Positions 1-6,789 of a stretch of 64,000 nt of DNA are shown here, in pieces; within the stretch, counting starts at the first letter, position 1; each line of letters starts with the position of its first letter. The notes below the pieces were generated by a model, which saw only the letters and a program-made list of their open reading frames with translations, did not search any database and was not told the DNA's origin. Both the position numbers and the translations under genes were made by a program. The stretch is from JBOGVZ01 sp050692985 (GTDB taxonomy: Bacteria > Actinomycetota > UBA4738 > CALAEC01), in assembly GCA_050692985.1 (NCBI GenBank), contig JBOGVZ010000057.1, positions 1 through 64,000 of the forward strand, in the 5' to 3' direction.

Positions 1-1
1 C

Positions 2-43
2 ATCAACGGGGAGCCGGTGGACCCCGTTCCCTACCTGACCTAG
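2..43 (+). CDS. C-terminal tail of an M23-type peptidase (partial)
   Basis: Only the last 13 codons are in the window, ending in TAG; they read INGEPVDPVPYLT. The 'NG.PVDP.PYL' ending is typical of M23 (LytM/EnvC-like) cell-wall peptidases, where it closes the metallopeptidase domain. In actinobacteria such a gene commonly sits between ftsEX and smpB, which fits the position here, directly upstream of smpB on the same strand. The assignment rests on this short motif and on context. Confidence 0.5.
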   Translation: MNGEPVDPVPYLT

Positions 44-72
44 GCGCCGGGAGGCGCAGCCTCGGGCGAGTA

Positions 73-100
73 CCCTGAGATTCCGTGATGAAGCTCAGGG
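73..100 (+). promoter_or_regulatory. Inverted repeat upstream of smpB
   Basis: CCCTGAG (73-79) and CTCAGGG (94-100) form a perfect 7-bp stem with a 14-nt loop between the upstream peptidase gene and smpB. No U-run follows, so it is at most a weak terminator or an mRNA structure placed just before the smpB Shine-Dalgarno sequence (GGGGGAG at 102-108). Confidence 0.3.
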
Positions 101-112
101 TGGGGGAGTGAG

Positions 113-583
113 GTGGGCGACGGGGAGAAAGTCGTCGCCACCAACCGCCGGGCCCGCCACGACTACGCGATCGAGGAGACGTTCGAGGCCGGGCTGGTCC
201 TGACCGGCTCCGAGGTCAAGTCGCTGCGCGCCGGGCGGGCGTCGCTGGCGGAGGCTTTCGCCCGCGTTCGCGACGCCGAGGTCTGGCTGGAGAACCTCCA
301 CATCCCCCCCTATCAGCACGCCGACACCAAGAACCCCTACGATCCGCGCCGACCCCGAAAGCTGCTCCTGCACCGCGAGCAGATCGAGCGTTTGATCGGG
401 AAGACGCAGGAGCGAGGGCTCACGCTGATCCCTATTCGCCTCTACTTCACTCGGGGCCTTGCCAAGATCGAGCTCGGGCTGGGCCGCGGGAAGCGGAAGT
501 TCGAGAAGCGAGAGGCGATCGCGGAGCGCGAGCACCGCAGGGAGATGGAACGAGCCGCCTCCCGGCGTGTGCGAGGCCGCTAG
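113..583 (+). CDS. smpB: SsrA-binding protein SmpB
   Basis: SmpB binds tmRNA and delivers it to stalled ribosomes for trans-translation in the cytoplasm. The 156-residue product has the usual family length and hallmarks: the N-terminal 'RRARHDYAIEETFEAGL' segment, 'GSEVKSLR', 'AEVWLENLHIPPY', the 'HRRPRKLLLH'-type strand (here PRRPRKLLLH), and a basic C-terminal tail (KRKFEKREAIAERE...) that enters the decoding channel. GTG at 113 follows a GGGGGAG Shine-Dalgarno sequence by about four bases. Its RNA partner, tmRNA, lies 1.25 kb downstream on the same strand, separated by one oppositely oriented protease gene. Confidence 0.96.
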   Translation: MGDGEKVVATNRRARHDYAIEETFEAGLVLTGSEVKSLRAGRASLAEAFARVRDAEVWLENLHIPPYQHADTKNPYDPRRPRKLLLHREQIERLIGKTQERGLTLIPIRLYFTRGLAKIELGLGRGKRKFEKREAIAEREHRREMERAASRRVRGR

Positions 584-595
584 GACTCCCGCGGA

Positions 596-1705
596 CTAAG
601 GAAGACCTTGGACGGGGATCGGGTACGGGATGATCTGGCCGTTCGCCAGGCTGGCGGAAACGGCGGTGGCCCGGGTTCCGCCCATGATCCCGAATCCCTT
701 CCGCATGAGGGGGTCGATGTACAGGTGGGTCATGATCCCGGCGGCCTCCATGTTCGCGCCGACGCTGTCACCGGCGAGCGTGTTCGCACCCGAGCCCGAG
801 TCTCCAGGGGAGATGGCGCCGAAGAACATGAAGTGCGAGGCACCCCAGTGGATGGACGTTCCCGCGCGCGGCGTCCCGCCAGGACCGACCCCCGCACCAT
901 GGCCGTAGTGGACCACGGCCTGGGCCAGGAGCGGGTCGGGGTTGATCGTTACCGAACCGTTGTTCCAGTTGACCGTGGCGATGCCGCCGGTCTTCGTGTA
1001 CATGCCGCGCGGCCCGCCCCAGAAGCACATCGTCGGGGTCACCAGGCTCTGGTACTGGGCGAAGATGTCGATGAGCGCCCAGTCGTTGCCGAGCCCGGCG
1101 TCCTTGGAGGTGGCGAACTTCCCGAAGTCGAGCAGGACGGGTCCGGCCAGGTCGCCCCGGTTCCCGAACGCGGCGATGACCGTCGCGGTGTCTCCGGTCT
1201 TCCCACAGTGTCCGGCGGTGCTGATGTCGTAGCTGCCCGGCGAGCCGTAGACATGGGCCATGCTGCACCAGCCGATGCTGCCCCCCGAGATCAGCAGGAG
1301 CCACGCTCCGGGACGGATCCCCAGACAACCCGCACCGGCGTACGTCGTCAGGGTCGGTCCCAGGGCTGCCTGGAACTCCGCGGGGTCCAGCCGCACGGCC
1401 TTGCCGCTCTTCGTCACCAGGGTCGGGACGTCGTAGCGCCGGGAGGCGAGAGCCTCGGCCGAGGGAAGCCCCATCGCCCCGAGCTGCTGGTCGGTTGGGT
1501 GGAACTCGATGGGCGCCCACCCGCCGTCCGGCTGGCGCTGAAGCTGCTCGTCGATCCACTGGTCACGGATGCTGCACAACGTGTCGTGGTCCACGGTGAA
1601 CTCGCTGACCGACAACGCGTCCTCCGCGCCCGCGCCGCCGGCGGGCGCCAGCGCCAACGGGATGGCTGCGGTCAGGACCAACAACGAGCGGACGAACCTG
1701 GGCAT
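596..1705 (-). CDS. Secreted trypsin-like (S1-fold) serine protease
   Basis: The 369-residue product begins with MPRFVRSLLVLT plus a hydrophobic stretch and an Ala-rich cleavage region, an evident Sec signal peptide. The catalytic triad of chymotrypsin-fold proteases is visible: His166 in 'STAGHC', Asp208 in 'GNDWALIDI' and Ser303 in 'PGDSGSG'. An ATG lies ten codons further upstream (1735), but an AAGGAG sequence seven bases before the ATG at 1705 makes 1705 the likely start. It runs against smpB with a 12-bp gap. A second, smaller protease of the same fold starts at 24302. Substrate unknown. Confidence 0.85.
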   Translation of the reverse strand: MPRFVRSLLVLTAAIPLALAPAGGAGAEDALSVSEFTVDHDTLCSIRDQWIDEQLQRQPDGGWAPIEFHPTDQQLGAMGLPSAEALASRRYDVPTLVTKSGKAVRLDPAEFQAALGPTLTTYAGAGCLGIRPGAWLLLISGGSIGWCSMAHVYGSPGSYDISTAGHCGKTGDTATVIAAFGNRGDLAGPVLLDFGKFATSKDAGLGNDWALIDIFAQYQSLVTPTMCFWGGPRGMYTKTGGIATVNWNNGSVTINPDPLLAQAVVHYGHGAGVGPGGTPRAGTSIHWGASHFMFFGAISPGDSGSGANTLAGDSVGANMEAAGIMTHLYIDPLMRKGFGIMGGTRATAVSASLANGQIIPYPIPVQGLP

Positions 1706-1814
1706 GGCTTTCTCCTTCGAGGTTTTGCGGTTCATAGGAGAACTTCGCTGCGGAGGGGCTCCAATCCTGCCTCAGAGCTAAGGAAGGGCTGGTCAGAACG
1801 TGGTCGGAGGGCCG

Positions 1815-1820
1815 TATACT
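1815..1820 (+). promoter_or_regulatory. -10 element of the tmRNA promoter
   Basis: TATACT matches the sigma-70/SigA -10 consensus well and ends 16 bases before the mature tmRNA 5' end, leaving a short leader for RNase P to remove. A weak -35-like TGGTCA lies at 1790-1795 with a long 19-bp spacer. Confidence 0.6.
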
Positions 1821-1836
1821 GAAAGGGAACTGCATA

Positions 1837-2187
1837 GGGGGTGAATTGGCTTCGACCTGGGTGGTTACCGCCTGGGGGAAGCGGGCCGAGGTTCCCGGAT
1901 GCCTCGTTAAAGAGCCGGGACCATAACAAGTGCCAAGCCTTCAATGGCACTCGCTGCCTAGTCAATAGGTAGCCGTCCGCCGCGGATGGCCTGCGTCCGC
2001 GGGCCGGGCGTCGCGAGCAGGCTTACCTGGCAGGGTGCGCCTCGTGCCCCGCCGGGGACATCGCAGCGAGGCTGGTCCGGCGGATGTCCGCCTGTGGGAG
2101 CCGCCGGACGAGAACGATCCGCAGGCTACGCCCGTAGAAGACCCAGGAGGTCGCTCGGGGACAGGGGTTCGATCCCCCTCACCTCCA
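1837..2187 (+). ncRNA. ssrA: tmRNA (SsrA)
   Basis: The 5' end GGGGGUGA pairs with UCACCUCC at 2179-2186 to form the tRNA-like acceptor stem, and 'GGTTCGATCC' gives the T arm. The discriminator is A2187, followed by CGA, so CCA is not encoded. The characteristic 5' 'TTGGCTTCGAC' is present. The tag reading frame ends at 1932-1961 with codons for AKPSMALAA then TAG; the ALAA end is the ClpXP degron expected of a proteolysis tag. GCC at 1932 is the likely resume codon, though an earlier in-frame codon cannot be excluded. It acts with SmpB (113-583) in ribosome rescue. Confidence 0.95.
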
Positions 2188-2221
2188 CGAACATTCAGGA
2201 AATCCAGACGGGAGTTCGTTC

Positions 2222-4273
2222 CTGAACCACGACGGCCACAGCGATCACGCCCACGGCGGCCACGATTCGAACGACGGCGGCGGGCACGACCGGCACGCCG
2301 GGCATTCCGTGGACATGTTCCGGAACCGCTTCTGGGTGTGCCTGGTACTGACGGTTCCGATCCTCGCCTATGCCGGGGGACTGTGGGAGCTGGTGGGGCT
2401 GGAAGCCCCGGCCCTTCCCGGCGGCAGGTACGTTTCCTTCGCCCTCGGGTCCTTCATCTTCCTGTACGGGGGCTCGGTCTTCCTCCGCTCGGCCGTCGGA
2501 GAGCTTCGCGGCCGGATGCCCGGGATGATGACGCTCGTCGCTCTGGGAATCACCACCGCCTACCTGTACAGCGCGGCGACCACGTTCTTCGTCGAAGGCG
2601 AGGGGTTCTACTGGGAGCTGGCCACCCTGGTCGACGTGATGCTCCTGGGCCACTGGATCGAGATGCGGGCGGTGAGCCGGGCCAGCAGCGCCCTGGCCGA
2701 GCTGGCCCGCCTCCTTCCGGACACCGCCGAGCGGGTGGTGGATGGCCGCACCGAGGAGGTGGCCGTGGCCGACCTCTCCGTCGGCGATGTGGTCCTGGTC
2801 CGGCCCGGCTCCCGGGTCCCCGCGGACGGGGAGGTGGCCGAGGGGGAGTCCCACGTGAACGAGGCCATGCTGACCGGCGAGTCCCGCCCGGTGGGCAAGC
2901 GGCCCGGCGAAGAGGTGGTGGCCGGGACGGTGAACGAGGAGGGCGCCCTGCGGGTCCGAGTGTCCCGCACCGGCGACGACACCGCCCTGGCCGGGATCAT
3001 GCGCCTGGTGTCCGAGGCCCAGGCCTCCCGGTCCCGGGCCCAGGCCCTGGCCGACCGGGCGGCCATGTGGCTGACCTACATCGCCCTGTTCGCCGGGGCC
3101 ACAACGGCCATCGCCTGGGGGCTCCTGGTGGGAGGTCGCGGCGCGGACTTCGTGGCCGAGCGAACGGTGACGGTGATCGTCATCGCCTGCCCCCACGCCC
3201 TGGGATTGGCGGTGCCCCTGGTGATCGCCATCTCTACCTCCCTGTCGGCTCGCAGCGGCCTGCTGGTCCGGGACCGGATGGCCCTGGAGCGGGCTCGGGA
3301 GGTGACCGTGGTGGTGTTCGACAAGACCGGGACCCTGACCCGGGGAGAGATCGGGCTGGTGGGCATGGCCACCGCGGACGGTGAGGGCGGCGAGGAGGGA
3401 GCCCTGGCCGTGGCGGCGGGGCTGGAGGCCGGCAGCGAGCACGCCCTGGCCCGGGCCATCGTGGCCGGTGCCGAGGAGCGGGGGGTGCGGCCGGCTCGGG
3501 TGGATGGGTTCGAGGCCCTCAAGGGCCGTGGGGTCCGGGGGCGGGTGGACGGCCGGGAGGTGTCCCTCGGAGGCCCCCGCCTTCTGGAGTCCCTCGACGC
3601 CGGGCTGCCGGAGTCGCTGAACGAGGCCGCGTCGAGCTGGGCCGAGGAAGGCAAGACCGTGGTGAGCCTGGTCGAGGACGGGAAGGTGTCGGCGGTCTTC
3701 GCCCTGGCCGACGTGATCCGGGAGGAGTCGCGCCAGGCCGTGGCCCGCCTCCGCGAGCGAGGCGTGCGGGTGGCCATGATCACCGGCGACTCCGAGGACG
3801 TGGCTCGGTGGGTGGCCCGGGAGGTGGGGCTCGACGAGCGCTTCGCCCAGGTGCTGCCGGCCGACAAGGCGGGGAAGGTCGAGGAGCTCCAGCGGGACGG
3901 CGCGGTGGTGGCCATGGTCGGCGACGGCGTCAACGACGCCCCCGCCCTGGTCCAGGCCGACGTGGGCATCGCCATCGGCGCGGGGACGGACGTGGCCATC
4001 GAGTCCGCCGACGTGATCCTGGTCCGCGACGACCCCCGGGACGTGGTGCGGGTGGTGGACCTGTCGCGGGCCACCTACCGGAAGATGGTCCAGAACCTGG
4101 TGTGGGCCACGGGCTACAACGCGGTGGCCATCCCCCTGGCGGCGGGGATCCTGGCCCCGATCGGGATCACCCTGGCGCCGGCCGTGGGCGCCCTGCTGAT
4201 GTCGGTGTCGACCGTGATCGTGGCGGCGAACGCCCAGCTGCTGCGGCGGGACCGCCGTGTGGCGGCGCCGTAG
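2222..4273 (+). CDS. copB: P1B-type copper/heavy-metal ATPase, CopB-like (P1B-3)
   Basis: ATP-driven metal efflux pump in the cytoplasmic membrane. With the proposed CTG start the product has 683 residues. Visible motifs are TGES (218-221), the transmembrane CPH metal site (C323-P324-H325), the phosphorylation motif DKTGTLT (D367) and GDGVND (567-572). CPH plus a C-terminal 'MSVSTVIVAANAQLL' helix mark the P1B-3 (CopB, copper) group. The HP motif reads SEHA instead of SEHP. No ATG or GTG precedes 2309 in frame, but the upstream codons encode a His-rich tail (HDGHSDHAHGGHD...) typical of CopB N-termini. A GGGAG sequence seven bases before CTG 2222 supports that start. It begins 35 bp after tmRNA and converges with a TetR gene. 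Confidence 0.85.
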   Translation: MNHDGHSDHAHGGHDSNDGGGHDRHAGHSVDMFRNRFWVCLVLTVPILAYAGGLWELVGLEAPALPGGRYVSFALGSFIFLYGGSVFLRSAVGELRGRMPGMMTLVALGITTAYLYSAATTFFVEGEGFYWELATLVDVMLLGHWIEMRAVSRASSALAELARLLPDTAERVVDGRTEEVAVADLSVGDVVLVRPGSRVPADGEVAEGESHVNEAMLTGESRPVGKRPGEEVVAGTVNEEGALRVRVSRTGDDTALAGIMRLVSEAQASRSRAQALADRAAMWLTYIALFAGATTAIAWGLLVGGRGADFVAERTVTVIVIACPHALGLAVPLVIAISTSLSARSGLLVRDRMALERAREVTVVVFDKTGTLTRGEIGLVGMATADGEGGEEGALAVAAGLEAGSEHALARAIVAGAEERGVRPARVDGFEALKGRGVRGRVDGREVSLGGPRLLESLDAGLPESLNEAASSWAEEGKTVVSLVEDGKVSAVFALADVIREESRQAVARLRERGVRVAMITGDSEDVARWVAREVGLDERFAQVLPADKAGKVEELQRDGAVVAMVGDGVNDAPALVQADVGIAIGAGTDVAIESADVILVRDDPRDVVRVVDLSRATYRKMVQNLVWATGYNAVAIPLAAGILAPIGITLAPAVGALLMSVSTVIVAANAQLLRRDRRVAAP

Positions 4274-4276
4274 CCG

Positions 4277-4885
4277 CTAGGGAGCGAGGATCTTCCGGGC
4301 GGTCTCCTTGGCCACCGCGACCAGGCGTTCCCTCTCGAGGGCCTGCCCGTACAGGATCGAGTTGACGATGGTGCCCTCCAGGGCGTTGTGGAGGAGCTGG
4401 GCGGTCAGCATCGGGTCGGTGGTGTGGAACGCCCCCGCCTCCACCCCGGCCTGGATCCCCGAGGCGAACATCATGTCGAGCTTTCGGTGGCACTCGGCGA
4501 AGATCTCCGAGGTGGCCTCGGTGATGCCCTCCTGGACGAAGACGTGGATGAGGTCTCGGTGCTCGAGCATGTAGTCCACGAAGTTCTCGACCGCGGTGTC
4601 CACCAGCGCCCACCAGTCGGCGCGGCCGACCTTCTCCAGGAGCTCCGCTGCCCGGGCCAGCGACTCGTCGACCCATCGCTCCTTGAGCACGGCCAGCAGG
4701 TGCTCCTTGGAGTCGAAGTACAGGTAGAACGTTCCCTTGGCCACCTCGGCGGCCTGGGTGATGTGCGCCACGGTGGTCCCGTGGACCCCTCGCTCGGCGA
4801 ACACCCGCACGGCCGCGTCGATGATGTCCTGACGCCGCTCGTCGGGGCGCTTGGTGATGCGTTTGCGTACGGCTCGTATCGCCAT
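4277..4885 (-). CDS. TetR/AcrR-family transcriptional regulator
   Basis: The 202-residue protein has an N-terminal TetR helix-turn-helix: 'RRQDIIDAAVRVFAERG', 'GTTVAHITQAAEVAKGTFY' and 'YFDSKEHLL', about residues 17-63. A variable helical ligand-binding domain follows. It is cytoplasmic and should repress its target until a ligand binds. Its stop is three bases from the ATPase stop (convergent). An imperfect dyad lies between its -10 (TATGAT on the minus strand) and its ATG, which suggests autoregulation. The ligand cannot be inferred. Confidence 0.9.
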   Translation of the reverse strand: MAIRAVRKRITKRPDERRQDIIDAAVRVFAERGVHGTTVAHITQAAEVAKGTFYLYFDSKEHLLAVLKERWVDESLARAAELLEKVGRADWWALVDTAVENFVDYMLEHRDLIHVFVQEGITEATSEIFAECHRKLDMMFASGIQAGVEAGAFHTTDPMLTAQLLHNALEGTIVNSILYGQALERERLVAVAKETARKILAP

Positions 4886-4908
4886 GACTGACCCTCGGTC
4901 ACATCATA
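4884..4908 (-). promoter_or_regulatory. Promoter and dyad operator of the TetR gene
   Basis: TGACC-CTC-GGTCA (4889-4901) is a perfect inverted repeat, extended on both sides by ATGA and ATCAT arms. Its outer arm overlaps TATGAT on the minus strand (4903-4908), a good -10 box, and it sits just upstream of the regulator's ATG. This is the usual placement for an autorepressing TetR protein. Confidence 0.5.
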
Positions 4909-6442
4909 CCCGCGATGCCAGCCTCGCTTCCTCGTCCAGGGCGGCCACGGTTCGCTCGTACAGCTCGTCGGCCTGCCCGTGGCTCTCGCCGATCGCGGTC
5001 AGCCCCACCCGGCCGTGCTCGGGGAGCGCGCTCATCATGTGGAACACCACCCCGGTCTGCCGCGACTGGTCGAAGTGCAGCCCGTGGCGAACCACGATGT
5101 CGAACAGGTCGTCCGGGGTGATCCCCCGGTAGGCATCGGACTCGACGTGGTCGCTGGCCACGAAGAACTTCGGCCGTCCGCTCGGCGCCGTGAACGTTGC
5201 GGTCTCCGGATCGTAGGTGCCGTTCGTCAGGAACTGGAGGGTGAGGAACGGATGCGTGGTCCCGCCCTTGCGGAGGTTCAGCTCGATGGCGTACGGGTCC
5301 CATGTCTCGCCGGTGCGCACCACCACGAAGTCGAGGGCGAACCGTCCGATCACGCCCTCCCGGGCCAGGCGCTCCCCGATCCGAGCGGCGTACCGGGTGA
5401 TCGTGGCGGCGTACGCGGTGTCCGCGGGGAACCGCGCGCCGAGGTAGCTCTGGCCGCTGGGCCCGCCCAGAATCTGGTCGTGGGTCGACAGCAGCTCGAC
5501 CTCGCCCAGGGGCGTCACCCGGAGCTGCACGCTGGGGCTGCGCACCTCCTGGCCGACGATGCGCTCCTCCACGATGCCCCCCCGACGCTCCAGCTTGGCG
5601 GCGTACCCGTCGAACGTCACCCCGGCCAGCTCGAAGCTCATCCGTCGAAGCCGCTCCTCCACCTCGGCCCGTTCCCGGGCCGACCCCGGCTCGGGGAGGT
5701 CCGCCAGGTCCACCAGCGCGTTCCCCTCGCCCGATACACCTTCGTTCAGCTTCACCAGGGCCTCGGTCACGGTCGGCCTGCGGGCCCGCATGTCGACGAT
5801 GGCCCCTGCCACCTCCGCGATGGAGGACAGGTGCTCGAACCCGATGGGGTGGGGCACGTCCTCCTCCGCGAACAGCCGGCGGCAGCCGCTCTTCGTCCCG
5901 AGGGGGAAGAACCTGGGGTCGGCCCCGTACATCGGGATGCCCAGGGCCAGCGCCAGGTCCCGCTCGATCTCGGTGGTGTTGTAGGGCACCAGGTGGGCCC
6001 GGTCGGGGTCGGGGATCAGCGAGCGGATGCGCTCCAGCAGCCGGGGCCGCTCCAGCAGCTTCTCGCTGAGGGGCCGGACCGAAGCGTCCAGCGGTGAGGG
6101 GAGGAACAGCCTCGGGCGGGCGTGGCTGGGGATCACCCCGGGGAGCAAGTCCAGGTAGTAGTCGACGATGCTCGGCAGGATCATCTGCGAGGTCACGTAG
6201 ACGAGCCGGGCCCGCGGCTGGCGCAGGAGGAGCAGCAGGAACAGGAACCGCTCCTCGTAGGCCTGGATCACCGACCCCGACTCGGTCTCCAGGTCGATGG
6301 AGATGGAGGGCACGACGACGATCGTCTGCTCCTCCTGGTTGAACTCGCGGATCGATCGCCACAGCGGAACGAGCTTGCGCTGGAGCGACTGGAAGCGCTC
6401 GGCCACGTCGTCGGCCGGTGCGGCTCGGGTCTCGGTGCTCAC
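4904..6442 (-). CDS. ATP-grasp peptide-ligase-like protein with PGM1-type C-terminus
   Basis: The 512-residue protein looks like the ATP-grasp group that includes the pheganomycin peptide ligase PGM1. It has an N-terminal region ('VVVPSISIDLE...YEERFLFLL'), a central ATP-grasp core with 'VTEALVKLNEGVSGEGNALVDL' and 'RFALDFVVVRTGETWDPYAIELNLRKGGTTHP' (nucleotide/Mg2+ binding strands), and a C-terminal domain with 'GESHGQADELYERTVAALDEEA'. Such enzymes join carboxylates to amines using ATP. The GTG start at 6442 is preceded by GGAGGGAGAC; the open frame continues upstream but without a better start. No precursor peptide or other biosynthetic gene was found beside it, so its substrate is unknown. 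Confidence 0.75.
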   Translation of the reverse strand: MSTETRAAPADDVAERFQSLQRKLVPLWRSIREFNQEEQTIVVVPSISIDLETESGSVIQAYEERFLFLLLLLRQPRARLVYVTSQMILPSIVDYYLDLLPGVIPSHARPRLFLPSPLDASVRPLSEKLLERPRLLERIRSLIPDPDRAHLVPYNTTEIERDLALALGIPMYGADPRFFPLGTKSGCRRLFAEEDVPHPIGFEHLSSIAEVAGAIVDMRARRPTVTEALVKLNEGVSGEGNALVDLADLPEPGSARERAEVEERLRRMSFELAGVTFDGYAAKLERRGGIVEERIVGQEVRSPSVQLRVTPLGEVELLSTHDQILGGPSGQSYLGARFPADTAYAATITRYAARIGERLAREGVIGRFALDFVVVRTGETWDPYAIELNLRKGGTTHPFLTLQFLTNGTYDPETATFTAPSGRPKFFVASDHVESDAYRGITPDDLFDIVVRHGLHFDQSRQTGVVFHMMSALPEHGRVGLTAIGESHGQADELYERTVAALDEEARLASRV

Positions 6443-6789
6443 GTCTCCCTCCTCATGTGAGTGGCCATCTTCCCACGGGGTGACGCACGTCACCTGGCCC
6501 CCGTGCCGGCTGTCACCGACCGCGGTGGCCGTGCCCCCTAGGCTCCGGCCAGGAATCGGTCCGAGCGGAGGGGTCGCATGCAGCTGCCGCCCGGTGTGGG
6601 CTGGACAGGAAGGTTCTGTCCCCCTTGTGGGGGACATTCAGGTATGCTTTCCCCGGGTCGCAGGAGGCCGCCCGGGGCTCGGATGCCCTGGAGCAGGGAG
6701 CGGCGGCCGCCGGAGCCTGCGCGATCCGAGGGGAAGGGGCTGGGCGTTCCCTTCGTTGTGGGGCGTCTCCTCATGGGGAAAGGGTCGGT
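6443..6789 (+). promoter_or_regulatory. 347-bp intergenic leader with several inverted repeats
   Basis: This gap between the ATP-grasp gene and the FecR-repeat gene holds no convincing protein. It contains a perfect 8-bp dyad TGTCCCCC-TTGT-GGGGGACA (6617-6636), followed six bases later by TATGCT (6643-6648), a possible -10. Next comes a nested structure: TCGGAT (6679-6684) pairs with ATCCGA (6724-6729) and encloses a CCCTG-GAG-CAGGG hairpin (6686-6698) and the palindrome GGCGGCCGCC (6702-6711). The dyad could be an operator and the rest a structured 5' UTR of the downstream gene. It matches no riboswitch class I recognise. Confidence 0.45.
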
